The notes beneath the pieces were generated by a model. It was not told the origin of the DNA and ran no database searches. It worked only from the letters and a program-made list of their open reading frames with translations. From the NCBI GenBank assembly GCA_008828725.1, contig MEHQ01001273.1, positions 244,625-308,624 of the forward strand: 64,000 nucleotides of DNA, in the 5' to 3' direction. The stretch's first letter is position 1; every line of letters begins with the position of its first letter. Below, piece by piece: positions 10,956-22,071 of the stretch. The translations under genes and the position numbers were made by a program. Source of the stretch: Saccharina japonica (lineage: Eukaryota; Sar; Phaeophyceae; Laminariales; Laminariaceae).

Positions 10956-12837
10956 TCTCCGGCGAAGTTGAGACTGACGCCACGTACGGAAGGTGATAGC
11001 GGCATCTCGTACTCTGGGAGCGGCGGGGCGTGAACCTTTTCATGTCTGCATAGGGTAATCCGGTTCTCTGTTCGCGCCCTGCCTCCTGAAATGATTGAAA
11101 CTGCGGAAAGCCTCGACACTGGCCGAGTACCACCAAAGCGGGGGATCTTGCCCTCCTGCTAACTTATTTATTTTGTTTATGTCAATGCGAAAACGGTGGG
11201 ACAGGCAGTTCCTTTGAGTCTGACTTCAAATCTGCGTTTGGGTCTGGGTCTGATTCTGAAACTGGACGAGCCTCTTGGTATGCGTGTACTCAAACGGTGG
11301 ATGGCACCGCTGAGTCTGCATCGAAAGCTGAATGAGCCCCCCGTGGGGTCGGTACTGACGACCCAGTGCGAGAGGATACCTGGCCCTCGTACTCGGGCAC
11401 ACGAAAAATACCAGTCGTATGTCCCGAAGCATCGTAAACATGTATGCATGACATATAGACACCCGAACGGTCCTTTATGTGTGTATGGACAGAGGGAAAA
11501 ATAGGTATATTTGATGGAAGCTTCAGACAAAACAAACCGAGCCATATCGAAGAATATTCGCATTCATTATACGTTTATTATTGAGGCCGCAAAGAGCAAA
11601 AGCCGGCACCCCCGGCATATTTGTAATGAAGGATATGCATAACTTTTAAGTAGTACGCCATACTCGAATTCATAATGAAATTCAGGGTGTAAACTGCCCT
11701 AATTTCGGTATAAAAATGACCGAATTATCATGTCCGTCTTACTGTAAAATCGAGCCTGAAGTTGTCAAGTCTCGATCGTATAGATGTGTGGGGACTTTTT
11801 TTGCATCGAAATCACTTTGTTTCTTTAAAGAGCTGAACAAAAAGGTGCAGGCAAAATCTTTAAAGCCCCCTTATATTTTGGTGCCATCAAAACTGAAAAT
11901 TCGCACCCACTCAACACCACCTCTCCGCGCCTGCAACAGTACAGGACACTTGAAAATAGACGGGAAACGTGGTCCAGGCCGGGTTTGATTTCTTCTTCTA
12001 GAGTGTGGGTTCGTTCTTCCCTATCCCCTTCAGCATAGTGACCGCTGACGAATTTACAACGATATACAGGGTGGAATTGCCGCGTAAATCTCAGACTATC
12101 TTCCATGTATGCCTTGTTTTTTCACTCACAGTCAGTACGTGGTATCTGTTAAAAACCTGGGAGTGAGAACTTGGGGGTGGTATTTGAGACCACTTTTATT
12201 TTTATATCTATTTGCACGATTTGTACATTAATTTGTAATTAAAACGGTGCTTACATTTCTGGACGGAGTGGTAAATTTTAATACTGACGTACGTAGGCCT
12301 TTGTATTCAGCGAGGAACGCCAGTAGAAGAAGAGTAGTCTTTGAGAACCTTTGCTCAACATTACCATAACAGCAGTATGCCGAGAGCCTCTTACATTCAC
12401 CAAACGTGCAGGAGATTCTTGACTGCTGTCGCCTCCTGTGGTTGCCCTAAACTTCATACAGGACACACCTGAAGTTATAGAATACGAAATGACGAAACAT
12501 ATATGTGTAACCTTGGATTTCCTCGGGCTGAGGAATCCGGCAGTCTTGTTCAGAAAGCGCAAACTAGCCTCAAGAAAAATAACTCACCCAATCCCCAATC
12601 CCCCCAAAAAACTCGTTAAAAGTTCGGTCTAGAAAAGGACATTTTTTCCGATTATGGCACTCGGTATTTCGAAGTTGAGTGTTTTGTTTGAACCGGGTAA
12701 TTGTTTTCAACACAAACCAAAACAAACCGTGTACCAATTTCATCTTCGTCCCAAACAACCGTGCGTAGTATGCTTACTTTCCATTTCATATGAGTAAACC
12801 AGAAACAAAATTGGGGTCTATACCACACTATTTGTCT

Positions 12838-13508
12838 TTTTTCATTTTCTTCCATTGAAGTAATTTTTTACTTCCATGAAGAAAGTAAAAGTTTACTTTC
12901 ATGAAAGGTTTTTCACTTCCTTTCTTCCATAAAAAACAATACTTCCGTGATTTGTTTTTTGCTTTCATGGAAGAAAATTACATACAGGAACGTTTTTTTT
13001 CTTCACCTTCATGGAAGTAAAATGTCTTATGGAAGCAAACCGTATTACTTCCGGGAAAGTGAAAACACTTTCATGCTTCCGTACAAGTGTCCGTCTGAAG
13101 AGAGCGTTCGGTCACTATTGATGGACAGACAGGTCTAGTGTGGCTCCGCGCTGCGCGCTACACGGTTTTGAACATCCGGTTTGTAGTTGGTCCTCGTTTT
13201 GGTAATCGGGATGGGCCCAACATTATGAGTGGGACGGCGTACCAACTGGGAGCAGAGAGGGGGTGAATTCATGCCCTCGCTTCCATGTTGTACGTATTGT
13301 GCAAGTAAAATGTAATATACTTGCACTTCCATCACCCGGAAGTAAAAACCCTTCTATGGACGTAAACTTTTCCTTCCATAGAAGTAAGCAAAACAGTTCG
13401 TGGAAGTAAATTTTACTTCCACGAAAGTAAAAACAACTACCTGGGAAGTAATATTTACTTCCATGGAAAGCTTTTTGCTTCAGTGGACACTTTCATGGAA
13501 GTAAACTC
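12838..13508. repeat. ACTTCCATGGAAGT palindrome field, copy 1
   Basis: Two blocks (12838-13085 and about 13318-13508) are saturated with TTACTTCCATG and CATGGAAGTAA in both orientations, sometimes joined as a full palindrome. About 230 bp of different sequence lies between the blocks. The tract could fold back extensively. No coding content. Confidence 0.8.
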
Positions 13509-13794
13509 AATGGCCAAATATTGGGCTAGATCGTTTTTCCCGGAACATTACTATTTCGGGAGTTTGATGGAGAGAGATGACACAATGCTGAGCAAGATGC
13601 GGGAATACATTTGTTGCACGAGTGTACCACCTGTGATACCAAACGGAGGGAGGCAGAGCAGCGAATAAAGTGGGAGAGTTAGCCGTAGAGTTTGACAGTG
13701 ATACAGATACATAAATACAATACGAGCAAGCTCGTACGCAGGCACATATCCACACATCGGAGTGTCCTGATTCTGGTGTACATACTTCAGGACA

Positions 13795-13985
13795 GATGCA
13801 TGCAGTACGCAAAATATGTTGCTAATCTGATAATTAAGACGTTCACGCTGGGTCTTTGCGGGGGGGGGTATTAAGCGACCTCTTCGTACTGAAAATAGTG
13901 TGGAACCAACCCAGTCTTGCATAATAATTCCAGTTTGGCCAGGAATAAGAGATTCTTAACATCTGTCGCGTACTGTATCTGTATT
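13795..13985. repeat. Dispersed repeat E, copy 1
   Basis: It contains GTACTGAAAATAGTGTG, then CCAGTCTTGCATAATAATTCCAG and AACATCTGTC.CGTACTG in order. The same order occurs at 18905-19095 and in each unit of the 38-42 kb array, so this is an older dispersed repeat. Confidence 0.65.
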
Positions 13986-14356
13986 GCCGGTAGATTATGG
14001 TAGAACACGGCCTGCCCGAGATACGATGGTACCGCCTACATACGCAAGCGCAGTCTCCTTCGAGTTTCCAGCGTCGCACCGCTTCTTTGCATAAGGGTCT
14101 CTTCTCTTTGAATTAAGTGCCGTTGTTCTTAGTTCATCCTGTACATACCCGAATGGTCTCTGCAATTCCCGGCACGGTGGCGCATCGGCAGCAGCAAACG
14201 GGCGCGGCCTCACCTATGAGATACCTTTCCGAGCGCCTCCCCCCCCCCCTCCACCTACACCCCACCTCGTCTCGAAAGGGGTGCGTGGTCCATGGCCAAA
14301 ATACGAAGACGTACAACAAATGAGCTGCCCCTCCCCCCCCCCCTCCACCTATGCAG

Positions 14357-14471
14357 GAACGCCTACCTCGTGAGCGAGTGGCGCAAGAGGGGCAAGGACA
14401 AGAAGGACGCCACGAACTTCGGCTACACCACGCTCCTTCCCGACAACATCCCCCAGTCCACCAACATCTAA
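14357..14471 (+). CDS. Terminal exon of an unrecognised protein
   Basis: A pyrimidine-rich run followed by CACCTATGCAG (acceptor AG at 14355-14356) leads into 37 codons ending in TAA at 14469-14471. The frame begins at phase 1 and starts Asn-Ala-Tyr-Leu-Val-Ser-Glu-Trp. It ends Pro-Gln-Ser-Thr-Asn-Ile, with a basic Arg-Lys-Arg-Gly-Lys-Asp-Lys-Lys stretch near residue 10. All codons but one (CTT) end in G or C, unlike the flanking DNA, which suggests a highly expressed conserved gene. I do not recognise the protein. No matching upstream exon is evident in the preceding 4-kb duplicated segment, so it may be an orphaned exon left by rearrangement. The second duplication copy diverges just before the equivalent position and lacks it. 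Confidence 0.6.
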
Positions 14472-14889
14472 CGATGCCGCTTTGTTGAAGCACGCAAGAA
14501 AGCATCGCCTGCTCGACCATTTTCACTTACATATAGTGCCGTAGTTACCCTCTGTGGGGTGGTTACGGGAGGTTGAGAATACCTCCGTCTATTTGCATGC
14601 TGGTGACCCTCCCCAGGAGAAGAGTTTCTATTTGTATCCTTGCTTCACGTCGGTCTTGGTGTGGTTTGTTGAATGTTGCTAGAGCTAGAGCTAGAGTTTG
14701 AGCCAGGGCCGCGTTTAGTTACGTACAAATTGTTTGTTTGCCTCCGTCCGAGAGACAGGATAAGTAGAGTTGATGTTTTATCCGCGTTCTTGCTTTTGAG
14801 CAGTTTCGGCCGAATTCTGCCTGCGGGCCAGAATCACGCATCTACGATAGGAAAGCAGGGAGGTGGTGGAAAGGACCCCGCCCGCGTGG
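14472..14889. other. Downstream of the orphan exon, no feature
   Basis: Possible 3' region of the exon ending at 14471. No other feature is seen. Confidence 0.3.
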
Positions 14890-15195
14890 TGTAAAAAAAT
14901 CAGGGCCTTCCTCGGGAAAATTCCCGCAGGATTTCACGGGAATTGGGTTTTTTCTCGTTCCCGTGCAAATATCGTTCCCGTGATCCCACCCAAACTGTTC
15001 CCGAAGAAATCTTGATAATCCCGTTCCCATCCAAACAGATTTCGTGGAAATAGCTGATTTCCTGTGGTTTCCCGTTCCCGTTCCGTAAAATCCCGTGGAA
15101 ATCTTGACTTCCCAAATCCCGTGCATACCAAAGCTGTTGAAAAAAAAGACATTCCCGCGGGAACTATTCCCGCGTCTTCAGCGTGCACGGGATAA
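14890..15195. repeat. CCCGTTCC/GGGAA-rich degenerate repeat
   Basis: Many copies of CCCGTTCCC, TCCCGTG and CGGGAA in 300 bp, including ATTCCCGCGGGAA, which is palindromic. No transposase frame is seen. Confidence 0.5.
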
Positions 15196-15345
15196 CCAAA
15201 CGGGATCAGCGCGTATACGCCGAACGATGCCTCGAGTACTCGTACCTACAAGGTACATAAATATTATACTACAAGTACGTATGATATGATTCCAATGTTA
15301 TGTTCTGTAGGGTTTGTGGATTTAGGGTACGGGTATAGGAGTGTT

Positions 15346-15447
15346 ACAGAACTTACAGAAGTTCCGGGTATTGTGACACAGACGTACAGAACTCACAGAA
15401 GTTCCGGGTACTGTGACACAGGCGTACAGAACTCACAGAAGTTCCGT
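15346..15447. repeat. 40-bp minisatellite, 2.5 copies
   Basis: Units start at 15346, 15386 and 15426 (ACAGAACTCACAGAAGTTCC, then GGGTACTGTGACACAGGCGT). The third copy is broken after 22 bp by the single N at 15448. Confidence 0.85.
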
Positions 15448-15448
15448 N
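15448..15448. other. Single ambiguous base at a duplication junction
   Basis: The only isolated N in the window. The second copy of the 4-kb duplication begins at the very next base. Confidence 0.95.
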
Positions 15449-15721
15449 AGTGTGCGTGTGCTTCGAGCATGTACGTCTGGGTTTGCATCCGCCGTATTGG
15501 TGGGTGATACTACGCGGGTAGTTCCGTCTGTAGTAAGGGAGGTGTAAGCCGTTCCCAGGATTGGCGCTGCGACCTGCACGACGGTAAGTCGGCTAGCCTC
15601 GTACCCCAGCATTGGTGCCGGTGCGAAGCTCCGTCTGAGCGAGGGCCCTTGCCCCGCTGGTTTTCGCCTGGCATACTGCCGAGAAACTACGGCGCCCTCT
15701 GCGATGACCGAGTAGAATGTG

Positions 15722-16135
15722 ATGGGGTGCCCGGCGTTCCGCGCTGGTTACACGGTACGGGCGGTCACAAATATGTTGTACGCCGAGGTTTCGGTGGCTC
15801 CTCTGCCTCTGAACATGAATATAAATCAGTCTTCTGCGGGATCGTTCCTGACGACTGTCCCGGGAGGGAGTTATCTTCCCCCCGTAATCATGCGGCGACG
15901 CCAGTGTAAACCTTCGTGGGTGGCATCGGCACTGCTGGTCTGTTTTTTGGGGGTCTGTGTGACCCTGCAAGGGCGAGGTGGACGACGCTCGGCATCTGCA
16001 TCTGCTCTGGGTCTGAGCCTGAGTCTGGGTCTGCGTCTGGGTCTGGGTCTGAATGAGTCTCCGGCGAAGTCGAGCCTGACGCCACGCACGGAAGGTGATA
16101 GCGGTATCTCGTACTCTGGGAGCGGCGGGGTGTGA
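15722..16135 (+). CDS. Unrecognised 137-codon open frame
   Basis: Longer counterpart of the frame at 10621-10860. It starts Met-Gly-Cys-Pro-Ala-Phe, has a short hydrophobic stretch (Ala-Ser-Ala-Leu-Leu-Val-Cys-Phe-Leu-Gly-Val-Cys-Val) near residue 78, and ends in a Leu/Ser/Gly-rich part encoded by the GTCTGG tract. Between the copies about half of the differences I found are synonymous, which is only weak evidence. No family is recognised. Confidence 0.2.
   Translation: MGCPAFRAGYTVRAVTNMLYAEVSVAPLPLNMNINQSSAGSFLTTVPGGSYLPPVIMRRRQCKPSWVASALLVCFLGVCVTLQGRGGRRSASASALGLSLSLGLRLGLGLNESPAKSSLTPRTEGDSGISYSGSGGV
16003..16055. repeat. GTCTGG hexamer tract, copy 2
   Basis: Counterpart of 10905-10955, with more regular CTGGGT units at its right end. 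Confidence 0.75.
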
Positions 16136-17954
16136 ACCTTCTCCTGCCTGCAAAGGGTAATCCGGTTCTCTGTTCGCGCCCTGCCTCCTGAAATGATCGA
16201 AACTGCGGAAAGCCTCGACACTGACCGAATACCACCAAAGCGGGGGATCTTGCCCTCCTGCTAACTTATTTATTTTGTTTATGTCAGTGCGAAAACGGTG
16301 GGATGGGCAGTTCCTTTGAGTCTGACTTCAAATCTGCGTTTGCGTCTGGGTCTGATTCTGAAACTAAACGAGCCTCTTGGTATGCGTGTACTCAAACGGC
16401 GGATGGCACCGCTGAGTCTGCATCGAAAACTGAATGAGCCTCCCGTGGGGTCGGTACTGACGATCCAGCGGGAGAGGATACCTGGCCCTCGTACTCGGGC
16501 ACACGAAAAATACCAGTCGTATGTCCCGAAGCATCGTAAACATGTATGCATGACATATAGACACCCAAACGGTCCTTATGTGTGTATGGACAGAGGGAAA
16601 AATAGGTATATTTGATGGAAGCTGCAGACAAAACAAACCGAGCCATATCGAAAAATACTCGCATTCATTATACGTTTATTATTGAGGCCGCACCGAACAA
16701 AAGCCGGCACCCCCGGCATATTTGTAATGAAGGATATGCATAACTTTTAAGTAGTACGCCATACTCGAATTCATAATGAAATTCAGGGTGTAAACTGCCC
16801 TAATTTCGGTATAAAAATGACCGCATTATCATGTCCGTCTTACTGTAAAATCGAGCCTGAAGTTGTCAAGTCTCGATCGTATAGATGTGTGGGGACTTTT
16901 TTTGCATCGAAATCACTTTGTTTCTTTAAAGAGCTGAAAAAAAAGGTGCAGGCAAAATCTTTAAAGAGGGCCCCCCTATATTTTGGTGCCATCAAAAATA
17001 AAACTTCGCACGCACTCAACACCACCTCTCCGCGCCTGCAACAGTACAGGACACTTAAAAATAGACAGGAAACGTGGTCCAGGCCAGGTTTGATTTCTTC
17101 TTCGAGAGTGTGGGTTCGTTCTTCCCTATCCCCTTCAGCATAGTGACCGCTGACGAATTTACAACGATATACAGGGTGGAATTGCCGCGTAAATCTCAGA
17201 CTATCTTCCATGTATGCCTTGTTTTTTCACTCACAGTCAGTACGCGGTATCTGTTAAAAACCTGGGAGTGAGAACTTGGGGGTGGTACGATTTGACACCA
17301 CTTTTATTTTTATATCTATTTGCACGATTTGTACATTAATTTGTAATTAAAACGGTGCTTACATTTCTGGACGGAGTGGTAAAGTTTAATACTGACGTAC
17401 GTAGGCCTTTGTATTCAGCGAGGAACGCCAGTAGAAATTCAATATACTAGTAGAAGAGTAGTCTTTGAGAACCTTTGCTCAACATTACCATCACAGCAGT
17501 ATGCCGAGAGCCTCTTACATTCACCAAACGTGCAGGAGATTCTTGACTGCTGTCGCCTCCTGTGGTTGCCCTAAACTTCATACAGGACACACCTGTAGTT
17601 ATAGAACACGAAATGACGAAATATATATGTGTTACCTTGGATTTCCTCGGGCTGAGGAATCCGGCAGTCTTGTTCACAAAGCGCAAACTAGCCCCGAGAA
17701 ACATAACCCACCCAATCCCCCCAAAAAACTCGTTAAAAGTTCGGTCTAGAAAAGGACATTTTTTCCGATTATGGCACTCGGTATTTCGAAGTTGAGTGTT
17801 TTGTTTGAACCGGATAATTGTTTTCAACACAAACCTAAACAAACCGTGTACCAACTTCATCTTCGTCCCAAACAACCGTGCGTAGTATTTTTACTTTCCA
17901 TTTCATAGGAGTAAACCAGAAACAAAATTGGGGTCTATACCACACGATTTATCT

Positions 17955-18630
17955 GTTTTCATTTACTTCCATTGAAGTAATTTTTTACTTCCATGAAGAA
18001 AGTAAAAGTTTACTTCCATGAAAGGTTTTTCACTCCCTTCCATGGCATAATTTGTTTTACTCCCGTGATTTGTTTTTACTTTCATGGAAGAAAATTCACA
18101 TACAGGAACGTTTTTTTTTCTTTTCACTTTCATGGAAGTAAAACGTAAAATGTCTTATGGAGGCAAACCGTATTTACTCCCGGGGAAGTGAAATTGCTTT
18201 CATGTTTCCGTGGAAGTGTCTGTCTGAAGACCACTATTATTGGTCAGGCAGGCCTAGTGTGGTTCCGCGCTGCGCGCTACACGGTTTTCAATATCCGGTT
18301 TGTAGTCGGTCCCCGTTTTGGTAATCGGGATGGGCCCAACACTTTGAGTGGGACGGCGTACCAACTGGGAGCAGAGAGGGGGTGAATGCATGCCCTCGCT
18401 TCCATGTTATACTTATTGTGTTCAAGTAAAATTTAATTTACTTGCACTTCCATCACCCGGAACTAAAAACCCTTCAATGGAAATAAACGTTTGCGTCAAT
18501 AGAAGTAAAACAGACAGTTCGTGGAAGTAAATTTTACTTCCACGAAAGTAAAAACAACTACCTGAGAAGTAATATTTACTCCCATGGAAAGTGTTTTGCT
18601 TCAGTGGGAACTTTCATGGAAGTAAACTCA
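17955..18630. repeat. ACTTCCATGGAAGT palindrome field, copy 2
   Basis: Counterpart of 12838-13508, with more drift than the surrounding duplicated sequence. Confidence 0.8.
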
Positions 18631-18904
18631 ATGGTCAAATATTGTGCAATATTGTTTTTCCCGGAGCATTACTAATTCGAGAGTTTGACGGAGAGAGATA
18701 ACACAAGGCGGAGCGAGATGCGGGAATACGTTTGTTGCACGAGTGTACCACCTGTGATACTAAAAGGGGGGAGACAGAACAGCGAATAAAGAGGGAGAGT
18801 TAGCCGTAGAACTTGACAGTGATGCAGATACATAAATACAATACGAGCAAGCTCGTACGCAGGCACATATCCACACATCGGAGTGCCCTGATTCTGGTGT
18901 ACAT

Positions 18905-19095
18905 ACTTCAGGACAGATGCATGCAGTACGCGACATATGTTGATAATCTGATAATTAAGACGTATACGCTGGGTCTTTGCGGGGGGGGATATTAAGCGAC
19001 CTCTTCGTACTGAAAATAGTGTGGAACCAACCCAGTCTTGCATATAATTCCAGTTTGGCCAGAAATAAGAGATTCTTAACATCTATTGCGTACTG
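18905..19095. repeat. Dispersed repeat E, copy 2
   Basis: Counterpart of 13795-13985, including GTACTGAAAATAGTGTGG. Confidence 0.65.
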
Positions 19096-19435
19096 TATCT
19101 GTATTGCCGGTAAATTATGGTAGGACACGGCCTGCCCGAGATACGATGGTACCGCTTACATACGCAAGCGCAATCTCCTTCGAGGTTCCAGCGTCACACC
19201 CCTTCTTTGCGCAAGGGTATCTTCTCTTTGAATTAAGTGCCGTTGTTCTCAGTTAATCCTGTACATACCCGAAAGGTCTCTGCAATTCCCGGCACGGTGG
19301 CGTATCGGCAGCAGCAAACGGGCGCGGCCTCACCTATGAGATACCTTTCCGAGCGCCCCCCCACCTACACCCCACCTCGTCTCGAAAGGGGTGCGTGGTC
19401 CATGGCCAAAATACGAAGACGTACAACAAATGAGC

Positions 19436-20000
19436 ACGTCCACCCCCCCCCCCCTGCCTGGTTGGTGAATCGCCAACGTAGGGATGCGAGCGTCCATGGT
19501 CATACGACTAAAGCCGTGCACGACATGAGTACACCCCTTCCACTCCCTCCTCCTTCATGCCATGCCTCACATTGGCTTCCTCGCAGCAAGGAGCTCCTGC
19601 CCATGACGCATTCGGGTTGGAGCAAGAGGGTGTGCAGGGGTTGCCTCACCGTTCGCCCTGAATGATGTTTTCGAGATACACCTCACGGCGCTTCGCACTT
19701 GGTGACTAGCAGTGTCTGCCTGGTCGGTAGAAGACCGGACATACTCCGTCCCGGCATTGTAGGAATAGGAGAGTCCATGGCCATACGACTACGGCCATGC
19801 ATGCATATCAAGTACACCCCCGTCGAGGGTCTATTGTCCAACGACTAAGTACATTGCACGACGTGAGTACACACCCCCCACAACCGTGCCCCCCACCCCC
19901 TGCCTAGCTTCCCTCTTCCCGCCCCATACCCCCCCCGCCGCCATACAAGGGCCATCCATTTTCCTCTCTTACCATGATGGTCGACTTTTTTTTACGTATA
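19436..20000. repeat. Poly-C-rich degenerate repeats
   Basis: The blocks GTCCATGG(T/C)CATACGACTA, GCATGCATAT or GTGCACGACATGAGTACACCCC and TGCCTGGT(T/C)GGT recur at 19447-19530 and 19710-19825. A weaker copy lies near 20335-20450. No gene is seen. Confidence 0.5.
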
Positions 20001-20254
20001 AACGCGTGCTACGATAGAGGTAGAGCACCTTTTGACGGGTTTTGTTTCCGAATGATCAGACTCCTTAACCCAAATTCGTCGGACTTTTTTTTTGTTTTGC
20101 TGCAATGTTTTTCGTAGCATGCTTACATACGTCATGGGATTGTCCATCGGGTAGCACTATTATTCTCCTCCAAAATATACCTACTATTAGTATGGAGCTC
20201 CTCAAGTGAGGAGCTCAGAAAAAACATGGCGAACCTCTACCGTAGCATGCGTCT
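20001..20254. mobile_element. MITE-A, intact copy, TSD TATA
   Basis: It starts AACGCGTGCTACGATAGAGG (first base mutated from G) and ends CCTCTACCGTAGCATGCGTC. It is flanked by TATA at 19997-20000 and 20255-20258. The interior follows the family order: CTCCTTAACCCAAAT, CATGGGATTGTCCATCGGG, CTCCTCCAAAAT and GAGCTCCTCAAGTGAGGAGC. Confidence 0.85.
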
Positions 20255-20601
20255 ATACAGGGTTGAGCAAACGAGTGTGGAGAGGTAGCCTCGCCGTTGG
20301 GGGTGCATTATTTTCCGAGCCACTCCCCCCCCTCCTGATCGGTTAAAACGCGAAGTTCTCTGTCCCAGCGTTGTTAAGAGGAGTGCAAGGGCCTATGGTT
20401 ATGCGACGACGCCTGTACATGGCATCAGTAGACCCCCCCCCCCCACCACACGCGCGCACACAGCCCGCCCTCCTCATCCCGCCTCCTCTCCCTCCGCCAT
20501 ACATTGCACTACAAATGACGAGCGGTACGGTAGGGGTGCGCCATCGAGCTTTTTTTTGCCGAAGCTTCTTGCTGGAGGCAGCTCTATATTGATAGTAAGT
20601 A
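20255..20601. other. Poly-C-rich spacer, no gene
   Basis: Contains C-runs and a weak copy of the 19436-20000 repeat. No gene is seen. Confidence 0.4.
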
Positions 20602-20602
20602 A

Positions 20603-20812
20603 GAAAATCGAGTTTCTAGCGACACAAAAAAGCGCTACCCGACGAATGAACAGTCCCGTGGTCTAAACGGTTAATCTAAGGAACAATGTTGCAAGTACAA
20701 TAAATGACACGTCCGATGAGTGTTTGGGTTAAGGAGCCCGATTTTTCATGTTCAGAAACGTTTTTTCAAGCCAAAAATGAAAGTGCCAGGCCTATTATAT
20801 CGTAACACGCGT
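20603..20812. mobile_element. MITE-A, left-truncated copy
   Basis: It keeps the right half of the family (GTGTTTGGGTTAAGGAGCCC, CAGAAACG, then ATCGTAACACGCGTTC) but has no left terminus. The tandem duplication starts inside it. The equivalent sequence heads unit 2 at 25425-25640. Confidence 0.6.
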
Positions 20813-21010
20813 TCGATGTCTTCCATTTGTCAAGAGTTGTTTTTTTTTGTCTGTGACGTATTTGGTTTCCGTCAAGTCATCAGAGGAGCTCTCCGTTAGA
20901 GGAAAACATTTCGGGAAAACCGTGCCACCCCTATCTTAAACGGCCTCGCATTTTCCTCCCACCAATAGGGGGTCTGTTGTCGCGCTTATATAGGTATTCG
21001 ACTTCGGCTA

Positions 21011-21287
21011 GACGCGTGCTACGATAGAGGCAACACTTTTTGGCTGACCTATTTTCTGGATGACGAATTCGTTTGATCCCAAGTCGTCGGAATTTCATTA
21101 GTGTGCAGCAGAACGTTTCGTTGTCTCGTGAGACCACTGCGATTGTTCGTCGGGTAGCGCTTAGATTTCCCTCCAAAATCATTTTTTGGATCAGGTTTTA
21201 GAGCTCCTTCAGTGATCATTCTCTGAAAATACATCGTGCACCTGCATGCAGGCTAACGTAGCATGCACCTCTATCTTAGCATACGTC
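21011..21287. mobile_element. MITE-A, intact copy, TSD GCTA
   Basis: From GACGCGTGCTACGATAGAGG to ATCTTAGCATACGTC, with GCTA immediately before and after. The right terminus carries a small inserted repeat (CACCTGCATGCAGGCTAACG). Confidence 0.85.
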
Positions 21288-21496
21288 GCTAGCGGGTTCG
21301 GAAGAGTGGCCTCTCCGTTGAGCGGCCACGCTTTCATCGAGATGTAACCTCCAGCCGCTTTCCTTTCCTCCACCCGCCTCTCCCGCATAGGGCCCTACAA
21401 TGAATCGCATTGAGAGCACGTTGTCCGAAAACCAACTGCCATCCAAGCTCCTGTGTCATACGTTACGTAAGTTGGGGACAAAACCTTTTGTTGCCA

Positions 21497-21805
21497 ATAT
21501 TGTTGTTGTTGTTGTTGTTTTTTCAGTTCGTGTTGACAGTGTCGACGCTGTTGTTGGTATTGGTTCTGGTTGCCGGCGTTTGTGATGTTGGTGGTGCTGT
21601 TTTCGATTTAGGTGATCTCGTCGATGGCGGTATTGGTATCGGTGTTAGCGTTGATGTTGGTGTTGATGTTGGTGTTGGTGTTGGTGTTGGTGTTGGTGGT
21701 TATGCTGATACTGGTGATGATGTTGGTGTCGGTATTAGTGATGGTGTTGGTGTTGGTCGCGATGATGGCGGTGGCGTTTGTGGTGTTGTCGTTGCTGTTG
21801 TCGAT
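21497..21805. repeat. GTTGGT/GATGTTGGTGTT minisatellite, unit 1
   Basis: A (GTT)n run followed by about 250 bp of GTTGGTGTTGATGTTGGTG-type trinucleotide-phased repeat. It is open in several frames (Val-Gly-Val-Asp type peptides), a consequence of base composition. It is longer here than in unit 2. Confidence 0.8.
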
Positions 21806-21822
21806 ATCGTTTATATATATTG

Positions 21823-22071
21823 GACGCATGCTACGATAGAGGTGCACCATGTTTTTTCTGAGCTCCTCACTTAAGGAGCGTCATAACTCACCGAAAAAAT
21901 GATTTTGGAGGAAAATAAATATGCTGCCTTATGAGAAATCGCATGACCGAAGTATACTCTGAAACATTATTCGTCACACAAAAATGAAAGTCCGACGAAT
22001 TTGGGTTAAGGAGCCCGATCGTTCAGAAAACGATTCAGCCAAAAAGTGCTACCTCTACCGTAGCACGCGTC
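21823..22071. mobile_element. MITE-A with TSD ATTG and an empty site in unit 2
   Basis: A 249-bp element from GACGCATGCTACGATAGAGG to CTCTACCGTAGCACGCGTC, flanked by ATTG at 21819-21822 and 22072-22075. Unit 2 has only TATATTAAGGCAC at the same place (about 26622-26626), so the element and one target copy are absent there. The interior is in the opposite orientation to the 21011 copy, with GAGCTCCTCACTTAAGGAGC near the left end. Confidence 0.92.

Larger units (their letters stand above)
10348..14325. repeat. 4-kb segmental duplication, copy 1
   Basis: It matches 15449-19435 along its whole length (3978 against 3987 bp), with scattered substitutions and small indels, from AGTGTGCGTGTGCTTCG to GTACAACAAATGAGC. 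The copies are a few per cent apart, unlike the near-identical 20.6-30 kb duplication. The segment contains a GTCTGG hexamer tract, a field of ACTTCCATGGAAGT palindromes and one copy of dispersed repeat E. Confidence 0.92.
15449..19435. repeat. 4-kb segmental duplication, copy 2
   Basis: Partner of 10348-14325. It begins right after the N and ends at GTACAACAAATGAGC. Beyond that point both copies run into different C-rich sequence. Differences include small indels in homopolymers and a few bases added near 17440. Confidence 0.92.

Noticed and set aside
12838..13508. CRISPR-like array of regularly spaced palindromes
   Set aside because: Spacing is irregular, motifs occur in both orientations, spacers are not uniform and the context is eukaryotic.
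21608..21850. Val/Gly/Asp- or Ile/Thr/Asn-repeat proteins from the GTTGGT minisatellite
   Set aside because: All frames of a trinucleotide-phased repeat stay open, and array length differs between the two duplication units without regard to frame.
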